Positions 23,743-37,379 of a stretch of 64,000 nt of DNA are shown here, in pieces. The DNA comes from Kofleriaceae bacterium (lineage in GTDB: Bacteria; Myxococcota_A; Polyangia; Haliangiales; Haliangiaceae), in NCBI GenBank assembly GCA_018057825.1, contig JAGPCY010000008.1:124001-188000 (forward strand), written 5' to 3'. The stretch's first letter is position 1. Each line of letters opens with the position of its first letter. The position numbers and the translations under genes were made by a program. A model generated the notes under the pieces. The model ran no database searches and was not told the DNA's origin. It worked only from the letters and a program-made list of their open reading frames with translations.

Positions 23743-24591
23743 GTGACTGACGATCTCCGCGCCACCATCCGGTCCCAGGCGTCGCCTGGCGCCACGGCCC
23801 TGCTCGACCAGCTCGCCGCCCTCGGCACGCCGCACAACGACGAGCGCAAGACGCCGCGCGACGTCCACGACCAGCAGGTCGCGACCCTCCACGCCCTCGC
23901 CGCTGCTGGCCTCCCGCGTCAGGACGCGCTCCGGTTCGCGCTCGCCGCACCGTGGCGTCCGCTGGTCGGCCCGCTGTTCGCGGCGCTGCCGCTCACGCGC
24001 GCCGAGCGCGTCCTCGTGCTCCAGGCCTTCGTGCGCCCCGAGGACGACCAGCACTACCCGGTGCTCGATCTCAGCCGGCAAGAGCTCGACCACGTGCCGC
24101 CCGAGTGCGCCGACGTCGTCGTGACGCCGGCCAACATCGGCTCCGACGATCAGCCAGTGCCGTACCGTGAGATCAACCTGGGCTACAACCCGCTGACCGC
24201 CCTCGACGGCGCCGCGCTCGCGGCGCTGGCCGCCTTCGAAGGTGTCCACCTGATCGCCTACAAGCACGCGACGCTGCCAGCCGAGCTGGGCGCCGCGCTG
24301 CCGCGCCTGTTACTGCTCAACGTGTCGTGGGGCGATCTGCGCGAGTTCCCCGCCGAGCTGGCGCAGGCCACGCGGCTGCGCAGCCTGCGCTTCAACTGGA
24401 CCTCGGTGCGCGAGCTGCCCGAGACCTTCGCGACCTTGACCGACCTGCACACCATCGAGGCCTCCGAGACCCCGCTCGGCGAGGCCCTCATCGCCCTCGC
24501 CGACGGCGCCGATCCGACCGCGCCGCACCTCGCGGCCGCCGCCCGCACCCGCGCCATGCTCGACGCCCTCGGCGCGTCCATCGAGCTGTAG
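23743..24591 (+). CDS. Leucine-rich-repeat protein
   Basis: A 282-residue protein starting at GTG 23743 behind an AGGAG site. After an N-terminal helical part, the C-terminal 170 residues show bacterial LRR periodicity of about 22-24 residues (VLDLSRQELDHVP, EINLGYNPLTALD, LLLLNVSWGDLREFPAELAQATRLRSLRFNWTSVRELPETFATLTDLHTIEA). There is no signal peptide, so it is probably a cytoplasmic binding scaffold. It follows the M20 gene by 36 bases but need not share its function. Confidence 0.7.
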   Translation: MTDDLRATIRSQASPGATALLDQLAALGTPHNDERKTPRDVHDQQVATLHALAAAGLPRQDALRFALAAPWRPLVGPLFAALPLTRAERVLVLQAFVRPEDDQHYPVLDLSRQELDHVPPECADVVVTPANIGSDDQPVPYREINLGYNPLTALDGAALAALAAFEGVHLIAYKHATLPAELGAALPRLLLLNVSWGDLREFPAELAQATRLRSLRFNWTSVRELPETFATLTDLHTIEASETPLGEALIALADGADPTAPHLAAAARTRAMLDALGASIEL

Positions 24592-24619
24592 TCCACCGCA
24601 TCGCCCGCGACTGGCTCCG

Positions 24620-25108
24620 TCAGGACGCCTGCGTCGACGTCCCCCCACAGTCAACCTGACATCGAGAGAACACGCCCTCGCCGCCGTAGATCGCACGGAG
24701 AGCGCCAACCACGGCCACGCATTCAGACCTCGCGCCGACGAAGATCGCGCTCGCATCCCGCGATCCAACGACACGACAGACACCCTCGCCTGTCTTCTCG
24801 AAATACACATCACCAAAGCGGCGACTCCAGACTGCACAGAAGACGTCCAGCATGGTCGCCACCGAGACCTCTGCAGGGAGCCGCACCTCAAGCCCCCAAT
24901 GGGCATCCATAGATGACGCGGCGATCTCAAAAGGGACCGGTCCAACGCGACCTGCCCATACGAGAACCTCTCCGAGTCCCTCCTCCTGCTCGATACAGGG
25001 CTGTCGCTCGAACCACTCACGTGGCGGGCAGGTCGAGCGCCCGTGTATGCATGGAAGCAACGGCGCCAACTGGGTTCGAAGCTCGCGAGGCGCACACCAG
25101 GCAATCAT
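24620..25108 (-). CDS. Hypothetical protein of lower GC
   Basis: A 162-residue protein that I do not recognise. It begins MIAWCAPRELRTQLAPLLPC. It contains eight cysteines and an aromatic central part (VFCAVWSRRFGDVYFEKTGEG), with no signal peptide or membrane helix. Base composition is visibly lower in GC than its neighbours and codon choice is less biased, suggesting recent acquisition. It is convergent with the LRR gene (28-base gap). It could be an orphan immunity or DNA-associated protein, but nothing in the sequence decides this. Confidence 0.5.
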   Translation of the reverse strand: MIAWCAPRELRTQLAPLLPCIHGRSTCPPREWFERQPCIEQEEGLGEVLVWAGRVGPVPFEIAASSMDAHWGLEVRLPAEVSVATMLDVFCAVWSRRFGDVYFEKTGEGVCRVVGSRDASAIFVGARSECVAVVGALRAIYGGEGVFSRCQVDCGGTSTQAS

Positions 25109-25181
25109 TCGGCCGCTCCTCTGGGCGAGACCCTGGCCATTCTTTCATCCGACGAGACACGACCAACGCCTAGTGGCCCGA

Positions 25182-26111
25182 TCAGTAGATCGCCGGGCGG
25201 CGATCGCGGGCCAGGTCCCAGCCCGAGGGATCGGGGCCGGCCAGGGCGTCGAGATCGAGGTCGGCGATGACGAGCTCGGGCGGGGCGGCGATGGTGGGGA
25301 GGACGCCGCCGGGGCCGGCGAAGTGGCTGGCACCGAAGTACGGCTGGTTCCACGGCGGCTCGGCGCCGGCGCGGTTGGAGCCGCCGATGTACAGGTTGTG
25401 GCGCGCGGCGTCGACGGCGAACTCGAGATCCCACATCCGCCGCGACTTGGCGCCGAAGGTGACCGCGGGCGACAGCACGAGCTCGGCGCCGCCGGCGGCC
25501 AGCGCGGCCATGACGCCCTCGAAGTGGCGGTCGTAGCAGATCGCGACGCCGAGGCGGACGCGGCCGGTGTCGAACACCGGGAAGTACGGGTTGACGGCGC
25601 GGTTGGCCGGCCACAGCCCGAGGTCGCCGTCGGAGGCGTCGTAGTAGAAGGTCTCGCAGAACGACGCCTGCTCGTTGGTGCCGACCGGGATGTGGGTCTT
25701 GCGGTACTTGCCCAGGACCTCGCCGTCGGCGCCGATCACCACCGCGGTGTTGAACCGCCGGCCGGTGCGGTCGTCGCGCTCGAAGATCGGCGCGACCACC
25801 ACGACGTCGCCGTCGCGCGCGACCTGGCGCAGGGTCGACACCGTCGGGCCGGTGAGCGCGTCCTCGGCCAGGCCCAGCCACATCGGATCGCGGCCGAGCG
25901 CGAAGTACGGCCCGGTGAACAGCTCGCCCAGGCCGACCACGCCGGCGCCCAGGCCGACCGCGGTCCGGATCAGCGCGGCGTGGTGGTCGACGTTGGCGGC
26001 GCGGATCGCGTCGAGCCGATCGGCGAGCTGCGGCAGCTCGGCGACGGTGGCCGGCATCGCGGGATAGGCGTTGCGGGTCTCGGTCAGGGCGACGCGGACG
26101 GTGCGGGTCAT
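25182..26111 (-). CDS. Nitrilase-superfamily amidohydrolase (beta-ureidopropionase / carbamoylase type)
   Basis: A 309-residue C-N hydrolase. The catalytic triad is present: Glu63 ([11 protein letters not shown]), Lys138 (GKYRKTHIP) and Cys192 ([10 protein letters not shown]). Sequence around the triad ([29 protein letters not shown]) resembles N-carbamoyl amino acid and beta-ureidopropionase enzymes, which release CO2 and ammonia from N-carbamoyl products of hydantoinases. That fits the hydantoinase in the same cluster. The ATG at 26111 overlaps the stop of the upstream PLP gene, making it the last gene of the minus-strand series. Confidence 0.88.
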   Translation of the reverse strand: MTRTVRVALTETRNAYPAMPATVAELPQLADRLDAIRAANVDHHAALIRTAVGLGAGVVGLGELFTGPYFALGRDPMWLGLAEDALTGPTVSTLRQVARDGDVVVVAPIFERDDRTGRRFNTAVVIGADGEVLGKYRKTHIPVGTNEQASFCETFYYDASDGDLGLWPANRAVNPYFPVFDTGRVRLGVAICYDRHFEGVMAALAAGGAELVLSPAVTFGAKSRRMWDLEFAVDAARHNLYIGGSNRAGAEPPWNQPYFGASHFAGPGGVLPTIAAPPELVIADLDLDALAGPDPSGWDLARDRRPAIY

Positions 26112-27513
26112 CGCTCGACTCCGGTGAGCAGGGCCGCGATCCGCGCGGTGGCGGGCGGCGGGTCGGTGAGGGCGGACAGCGCGGCGACCCCGGCCAGGCC
26201 GGCGGCGCCGGTCGCGCTGGCCTGGACCCCGGCGACGTGGGCGGCGCCGCGCGCCGCGAGCAAGGCGGCCTCGTCGACGACGATCGGCCAGCCTCCGGTG
26301 GCGAGCGTCGCGCGGACGATCGCCAGCCAGTCGTAGGTCTCGTCGTCGAGGATGCCCGACGCGACGCTGTGCGGCGCGGTCTCCCACGGCCACATGTACG
26401 CGGCGCGGCGGGTCGCGGCCTCGGTCAGCGCGGCGGCGATCGCGGCGGCAGGCGCGTGCGCGGCGAGCCAGCGGGCGGTCGCGGCGTCGGCGTCGCCGTC
26501 GACGCCCGGGCCGGCGTCATCGGCGGCGGGCGCGACCGGCGCCTCGAGCTGCGCGGCCAGCGCCCGGGCGATCCGGCGCCACGCGCGCACCAGCGGGAAG
26601 CACGCCGCGGTCTGGACCGGATGCACCGCCGGCGGGGCGCCGCCGCGGGCCCGCGCCGCCCAGGTGAGCCCGAGGGCCACCGCGCTGGCCAGCGCGCCGC
26701 CGCCGACCTGGATCGCCACGTGGTCGAGACGACCGAGGCCGAGGGCAGCGTCTTGCTCGGCCAGCTCGAGGCCCAGGGTCACGCCACCGTCGATGGTCAG
26801 GCCGTTGGCGCTGCCCTGACAGGAGAACGGCACCGCGCCGGCGGCGATGGCCTCGGTGAAGCGGTGGAAGCACGGGTCGCCGGGCGGATCCTCGGCGCGC
26901 CGCGGGCACACCACCAGCGTCGCGCCCAGCGCGGTCAGGCGCGCGATCACCGGCGGGTCAGCCGACGGCGGCACGAACACCGTGAGCGGCCAGTCGAGGG
27001 CGCGGGCCACCACCGCGGCGGCCAGCGCGGCGTTGCCGCAGCTCGCGATCGCCAGGGGTCGACGGCGATCGGGCGCGCCGACCAGGCCGGTGCGCTCGGC
27101 GACGGTCAGCCACAGCGCGAGGCCGAACAGGTGGCGCGCCTTGTGCGAGCCGGCGACGTGGCCGGTCTCGTCCTTGGCGTGGATCGCGCGACCGTCGGCG
27201 GCGATGACCGACCGGTACGGCGTGATCGCGAAGCCGCGGCCGTCGACCTGGGCGACCGCGCGATCGAGCTCGGCGACCAGGGCGAGATAGCCGTCGTCGC
27301 CGAGCCCGCGGGCCCGCGCGAGCTGCCACGGATACGTGAGCGCGCGATACCGGACGAACGGGTTGCCGGCCGGCGCGCCGTCGAGGACCGGCCAGGCCGG
27401 GGCCGCGGCGCGCGCCACCACATGGTCGCGACCGTCACCGGCGTCGGGGCAGGTGAACGGCCACGGCGCGTCGTCGGCGACCGCCCGGCCGCAGCCGGCG
27501 CACGCCAGCGCGG

Positions 27514-27517
<4 letters not shown>
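26108..27517 (-). CDS. Fold-type-II PLP enzyme with N-terminal zinc ribbon (threonine-synthase-like)
   Basis: A 469-residue pyridoxal-phosphate enzyme. Cys6, Cys9 and Cys23 (CAGCGRA ... FTCP) form a zinc-ribbon-like start, as in threonine synthases. The PLP lysine is probably Lys126 in SHKARH, and the phosphate/cofactor segments are [12 protein letters not shown] and [11 protein letters not shown]. Members catalyse beta-elimination or replacement on amino acids. In the E. coli urate-type set the PLP enzyme is YgeX (2,3-diaminopropionate ammonia-lyase), but this protein is longer and not an obvious orthologue. GTG start at 27517, overlapping the previous stop by four bases. Confidence 0.75.
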
Positions 27518-29010
<1,493 letters not shown>

Positions 29011-29082
29011 GGATGGACTCGGTGGGTGAACTCGGTGAGTGGACTCGGAAAGAGGTGAAGAGTAACGATCAGGTGAGAAGGG

Positions 29083-32714
<3,632 letters not shown>

Positions 32715-32855
32715 GGAGCTCTCCTCGGGCTGACGGCTGGGCGGATCACCGGTGACGACGGCAGGACCGCCGCCGGGCGGACCGCGCCGCCGGCGGCGCC
32801 CGAGCATACGCCGACCCCGGGGCCGCCGTCGCCAGCCCAGCGCCCGAACCCGCGG

Positions 32856-35594
32856 TCAGCGCGGCGCGGCGTAGCGCGCGACCAGCGCCGCCATCGTCAT
32901 CTGGCTGGTGATGGCGTCGTGGGGGATGAGCACGTAGCGCCACGGCTTGCCGCCGTACGCGCGCTCGTGGGTGGTGGCGTGGCCACACCAGGTGATCGCC
33001 GCGCGCGCCTTCTCTTCCACCAGCGGATGGTCGAGCTGATCGGCGCGCTTGACCTCGACCACCAGCTTTTCGTCGGTGGTCTCGACCGCAAAGTCGGGAT
33101 AGTAGGCCTCGCCCGACGGCAAGTACATGTGGAAGATGCGCCGCCCGCGCTCCGGCTTAAGCCAGCGCAAGACCGTCGGATCGTCCTCCAGGATCACCGC
33201 CAGCCGCCGCTCGGAGTCCGAATCGAACTGCTGGATGGCGTACAGGCACTTGCGGAACCCGTCGAAGAACGACGACCGGACCGACGCCAAATCGGCCACC
33301 GGCGACCGGTACGGCAGGATCTCTGTGCCCGCCGGGATCTTGAAGTGCAGCGCCCCGAAGGACTGCACGCCCTTGATCGCGGTGGCCACGAAGGCCGTCG
33401 CGGAGATCTCGTGGTGCGCCTCGAGCTGCTGGTGGACGATGCGCACCAGGTCGCGCTGGTAGTAGCGGACGACGTTGCCGACCGCGTCGTCGTCGGGCAG
33501 GTAGCTGCGCAGGTGGTCGATGACCCGGGAGGCCAGGGCGTTCAACAGCTCGGCGTGGTCCTCGTAGCAGATGTCGTCCTTGGCACCCAGGCCGCGCAAG
33601 ATGTAGTTCTCGAGGCGCGGCTCGCGAAAGCCGTCCTCGTCGATGCCCAGCTCGATGCGGACGCTCTGATCGCGCAGGTGATTGACCAGCACCGCCTGCG
33701 CCACCGGCGGGTAGTTCACCACGCTGAGGTCGAGCTCGAAGGGCCGATACCGGACCCTGACGTCGTCGCCGACCGGCTGGATCACGATCTCGGGGATGCC
33801 GAGGGTCCCGGCGGTGTAGGCGGCGGTCACCTTCGCGATCTGCGCCTCGACCGCTGTCGCGAAGCCCGGCAGCGCGACCTGCTCGGGGGTCGCGTGGCGA
33901 TACACCCACGCGGTCGCCGCTTCACCTGCGGACGACACATCGCCGGCGACCCGGACCAGTTTCGGATCCTGGGCCACGGCCGCGACGGCCTGAGCGGCTA
34001 GCGGCCGCGCCGCGATCTCAGCTGGGGTCGCAGGGGCTGCCGCCGGCGCCGCGGCGCCACCGACCGGGCGGCTCTCGCCCGTCGCGTCGGTCACCGTCGC
34101 GGTGGCGCCAAACAGGTCGGCCTCGAACCGCGGCGGCACGGTCAGGAGCTGCTGACCGATCGCCGGCCCGTCGACGCCGATGGTGTAGCCGGCGCGGATG
34201 ATCGACTCGGCCTTGCCCGACTCGTCGAGCAGCTCCTGGAACCGATCGTGCGCGATGATGGTCAGGCGATCGAGCGCCTCGACCCCGGTGCGCTCACCAA
34301 ACGGCAGGCGTAGGCCGCGCCCGATCGACTGCTCGATCAGGTTCTTCGAGCTGGCCGCGCGCAGCGGAACGATCGTGTACAGGTTGGTGACGTCCCAGCC
34401 CTCCTTCAGCTTGTTGACGTGGATGACGATCTCGGTCGGCTCGTCGGCGTCCTCGACCTTGAGGAGCCGCGTCACCACCTCGTCCTTCTCCTCGCCGGTC
34501 TGGCTGCCGTGGACGACGAGCACCTTGTCGCGGTAGCGCCCGCCGTAGAAGCCGGCGCCCGCGATCAGCGCCTTCAAGCCCTCGGCGTGCTCGATGGTCT
34601 GGGCGATGACCAGGACGAACGGCTTGACCCGCCGCGCCCCAGTCTGGCGCGCGTAGACGTCGAGCTCCACCTTGGTCGACTCGTGGACGTGGATCGCGTC
34701 CTCGAGCTTCACCCGCTCGAGCTCCTCCTCGGCCAGCCCGGTCGCGACGAAGTCCTTGCGGGTCGCCACCGCCGGCTCCTTGATGAAGCCGTCGGCCAGC
34801 GCGCGGTGGAGCGGGTAGCTGTACACCACGTTCTTGAACCGCTCCCGGCCACCAGCTTTCTCGAGGAACGGCGTCGCGGTCAGCTCCAGCCCCAGGACCG
34901 GCCGCAGCTCGTTTAGCACCTTCAACCCGGCGGCGGCCCGGTAGTGGTGCGACTCGTCCATGAGCAGCACCAGATCGTCGAGGCTGGCCAGGTAGTCGAA
35001 GTAGCTCTCGCCCAGGACCTCGCGCATGCGCTTGATCCGCGGCGCGCCCTTGCGCTCCGAGCTGTCCTTGTTGAGCTTGTCGATGTTGAAGACGTTGATC
35101 TCGACCTGATCGATCGCGAAGGCCTGCTGCGCGCCGGCCCGCCCGACGTGACCGGCGGCCGCGACCTGCTCGTAGTTGTCGCCGGTGATGACCCGCGGCG
35201 GCGTGACCGCGAAGTCCGATAGTCCCTGGAGCACGTACTTCGGCGTGCCCGGGCTGAAGTCGGTCATGAGCTTCTCGTAGATCGTCCGGCCCGGCGCGAG
35301 CACGAAGAAGTGCCGGATGCCCTTGGTCGCCCGCAGGTACGCGATGAACGCCCCCATAAGCCGAGTCTTGCCGACCCCGGTGGCGAGCGCGAAGCACAGC
35401 GACGGGAAGTCGCGCTCGAAGTCCGCCAGCTCTGGCAACACCGCGGCGACCGCGGCCTGGATCGCCGCCAGATCCTCGGGCGCGCCCTTGCGCATCGGGA
35501 TGACCTCTGCGGCCATGGCCAGGATCTCCAGCGCCTGGCGCTGGGGCGCGCGCAGGCTCAGCCGGTGGGCGATGTGGGTCGCGTCGCGATTCAT
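32856..35594 (-). CDS. Type III restriction endonuclease subunit Res
   Basis: A 912-residue Res-type helicase-nuclease. Walker A is ATGVGKT (71-77). The DEAD-like box is MDESHHYR (about 211), followed by GLELTATPF. The second RecA domain contains EIVIHVNKLKEGWDVTNLYTIVPLRAASSKNLIEQSIGRGLRLPFG. The C-terminal nuclease signature is YYPDFAVETTDEKLVVEVK (Asp about 831, Glu-x-Lys about 844-846), a PD-(D/E)XK site. It would translocate on and cleave DNA together with the Mod subunit. The ATG at 35594 overlaps the stop of a 23-codon ORF by four bases. Confidence 0.93.
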   Translation of the reverse strand: MNRDATHIAHRLSLRAPQRQALEILAMAAEVIPMRKGAPEDLAAIQAAVAAVLPELADFERDFPSLCFALATGVGKTRLMGAFIAYLRATKGIRHFFVLAPGRTIYEKLMTDFSPGTPKYVLQGLSDFAVTPPRVITGDNYEQVAAAGHVGRAGAQQAFAIDQVEINVFNIDKLNKDSSERKGAPRIKRMREVLGESYFDYLASLDDLVLLMDESHHYRAAAGLKVLNELRPVLGLELTATPFLEKAGGRERFKNVVYSYPLHRALADGFIKEPAVATRKDFVATGLAEEELERVKLEDAIHVHESTKVELDVYARQTGARRVKPFVLVIAQTIEHAEGLKALIAGAGFYGGRYRDKVLVVHGSQTGEEKDEVVTRLLKVEDADEPTEIVIHVNKLKEGWDVTNLYTIVPLRAASSKNLIEQSIGRGLRLPFGERTGVEALDRLTIIAHDRFQELLDESGKAESIIRAGYTIGVDGPAIGQQLLTVPPRFEADLFGATATVTDATGESRPVGGAAAPAAAPATPAEIAARPLAAQAVAAVAQDPKLVRVAGDVSSAGEAATAWVYRHATPEQVALPGFATAVEAQIAKVTAAYTAGTLGIPEIVIQPVGDDVRVRYRPFELDLSVVNYPPVAQAVLVNHLRDQSVRIELGIDEDGFREPRLENYILRGLGAKDDICYEDHAELLNALASRVIDHLRSYLPDDDAVGNVVRYYQRDLVRIVHQQLEAHHEISATAFVATAIKGVQSFGALHFKIPAGTEILPYRSPVADLASVRSSFFDGFRKCLYAIQQFDSDSERRLAVILEDDPTVLRWLKPERGRRIFHMYLPSGEAYYPDFAVETTDEKLVVEVKRADQLDHPLVEEKARAAITWCGHATTHERAYGGKPWRYVLIPHDAITSQMTMAALVARYAAPR

Positions 35595-35662
35595 CGGTCG
35601 TCCTTGTCGGAGAGTGGCAGGCGATCCAAGGCGGCGTAGGCCGCTGGCGAGGCGGAGGTCAC
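35591..35662 (-). CDS. 23-codon coupled micro-ORF between mod and res
   Basis: Begins at GTG 35662, overlapping the mod stop (GTGA at 35659-35662), and ends in TGA overlapping the res start (ATGA at 35591-35594). The predicted peptide begins VTSASPAAYAALDRLPLSD and is 23 residues long. Both junctions are exact 4-base overlaps, so ribosomes finishing mod could pass through it to res. It may be a translational relay rather than a functional peptide; without it, res would have to initiate 65 bases after the mod stop. Confidence 0.45.
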   Translation of the reverse strand: MTSASPAAYAALDRLPLSDKDDR

Positions 35663-37377
35663 GACTTCTTCTTGCCGCCGCGACCGCGCGGGGCCGCCGG
35701 CGCCGGCGGGGCGCCCGGGCCGTCGAACAGCGACAGCGTCGCGGTGTCGGTGACCTTGGGCCGACCGGGCTTGGCTTTGCCAGGGGCCGGCGCCACCGGC
35801 TCGTCGTCGTCGCGGTCGGCAAGCGCCTCGGTGATGTGGAGGCTGTAGTCGTCCTTGCCCCACTCGCAGCGATGCAGGACCGCCTGGGGGATCTTCTTCA
35901 GGGTCAGGTTGGCGAACTCGTCCCTGCCGGCCCGGAAGGCGCCGCAGCAGATGAGGAGCGAGCGGTTGGGGCCGACCTGCTCGGACAACACCGTGAGCTG
36001 CGGGCGGGTGAGGGTCTGGGTGGTGACGAAGAGGTAGTCGCGCTCAGTCGAGCGGCCATGCTGCCAGTACACCTCCTGGCTCGGCTCGTAGCGGAAGCCC
36101 TCGTGCTTGCACACCGCCTCGGCCAGCATCGCGGCGTTGTACTGCTTGCTGACGACCCACTCGCCCCACGGGTCCTTCTCGAGAAGCGACGGCGCCAGCC
36201 GGAAGTACCGGAAGCCACCGCCGCCCTGCCAGCCGGTCGCCTCGGTCACGCCGCCGGGATCCTCGCCGTCGACGACCTTCCGCAGCCGCGGGATGATGTG
36301 CGTGTGGCAGTGCTCGCCGAGCTCGACCATGATCCAGCGCCGCCCCATCTTGTGGGCCACCGCGCCGGTCGTGCCGGAGCCGGCGAAGGAGTCGAGGACG
36401 AGATCGCCGGGGTTGGTGGCGATATGGATAATCCGTTGCAGCAGACGCTCTGGCTTGGGGGTCGCGAACGGTGACGAACCGAAGATCGCGACGCCCTCTT
36501 TCTTCGCCTCGTCCGTATGTCCAACCTCTTCGTGAGGCCACCACGTATTGGGGACGATCGCGGCGGCTTCGGAAAGGTACTGCTTGAAAGACGGGGCTCC
36601 GTCTCCGCTCTTGCCGTAGTAGTCGAGCCCCTTTGCGACGATGTCTTCCTTCCATTGCGCCTCGGTGCGCGACCAGTGGCGCCCCGGGGGTGGCAACCTG
36701 ACCTTGCCCGTCGGCGTCACGATCTTGTACGAGAGGTTCGGCCTGACGTTCGGGGCATCCCACGGGATCGCTCGCCATGGTCCCTTGGGATCACCATCTG
36801 GGTTCTTGTACTGCCCGGCCTGCTCCGCAGACCGCTCGAGTCGGTTGCGGATGATCTTCCAGCGCTCCGGTTCGCGCGCGTAGATCATGACGTAGTTGTG
36901 AGAGAGCGACAGCGAAGCGTCGTTCGACCGCGAGTATCGGCCCTGCCAGACCACAGTTGAAACGAATCGCTCGCGGCCGCAGACCTCATCGAGCATCACC
37001 TTCGCGTACGCCTGCTCGCTGTCGTCGCAGTGGAACCAGAGAGAACCATCGACCGCAAGCAGCCGCCAAAGGAGTTCACACCGATCGCGCATGAGAGAGA
37101 GCCACAACGAGTGCTCGACGCCGTCATCGTAGTGCTCGAAAGCCTGCCCCGTGTTGAACGGCGGATCGATGTAGATGCACTTCACCTTGCCGGTGAACTC
37201 TTGCTCGAGGGCCTTCAGGGCCAGCAGGTTGTCCCCGAAGATGAGGCGGTTGTCGTGGAGCCCCGGGCCCGGGCGGTGGTGTCCCCGCTCCGGCTCCTCG
37301 AGCAAGATGCGCGGCTCGAGGCGCGGGCGGTCGTCCTTGCCGATCCAGGTGAGTTCGAGGCGGTTCTTCGTGGCCAT
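35659..37377 (-). CDS. Type III (beta-class) DNA adenine/cytosine-N4 methyltransferase Mod
   Basis: A 572-residue site-specific DNA methyltransferase. The catalytic motif IV (DPPFNTGQAFEHYDD, about residue 71) precedes motif I (LDSFAGSGTTGAVAHKMGR, about 327), the order of the beta class used by type III Mod proteins. The region between would hold target recognition. The C-terminus is a Lys/Pro/Gly-rich tail. It would protect host DNA and supply specificity to Res. It lies two bases after the NTase-SNF2 gene stop, making a single transcription unit. Confidence 0.93.
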   Translation of the reverse strand: MATKNRLELTWIGKDDRPRLEPRILLEEPERGHHRPGPGLHDNRLIFGDNLLALKALEQEFTGKVKCIYIDPPFNTGQAFEHYDDGVEHSLWLSLMRDRCELLWRLLAVDGSLWFHCDDSEQAYAKVMLDEVCGRERFVSTVVWQGRYSRSNDASLSLSHNYVMIYAREPERWKIIRNRLERSAEQAGQYKNPDGDPKGPWRAIPWDAPNVRPNLSYKIVTPTGKVRLPPPGRHWSRTEAQWKEDIVAKGLDYYGKSGDGAPSFKQYLSEAAAIVPNTWWPHEEVGHTDEAKKEGVAIFGSSPFATPKPERLLQRIIHIATNPGDLVLDSFAGSGTTGAVAHKMGRRWIMVELGEHCHTHIIPRLRKVVDGEDPGGVTEATGWQGGGGFRYFRLAPSLLEKDPWGEWVVSKQYNAAMLAEAVCKHEGFRYEPSQEVYWQHGRSTERDYLFVTTQTLTRPQLTVLSEQVGPNRSLLICCGAFRAGRDEFANLTLKKIPQAVLHRCEWGKDDYSLHITEALADRDDDEPVAPAPGKAKPGRPKVTDTATLSLFDGPGAPPAPAAPRGRGGKKKS

Positions 37378-37379
37378 GC

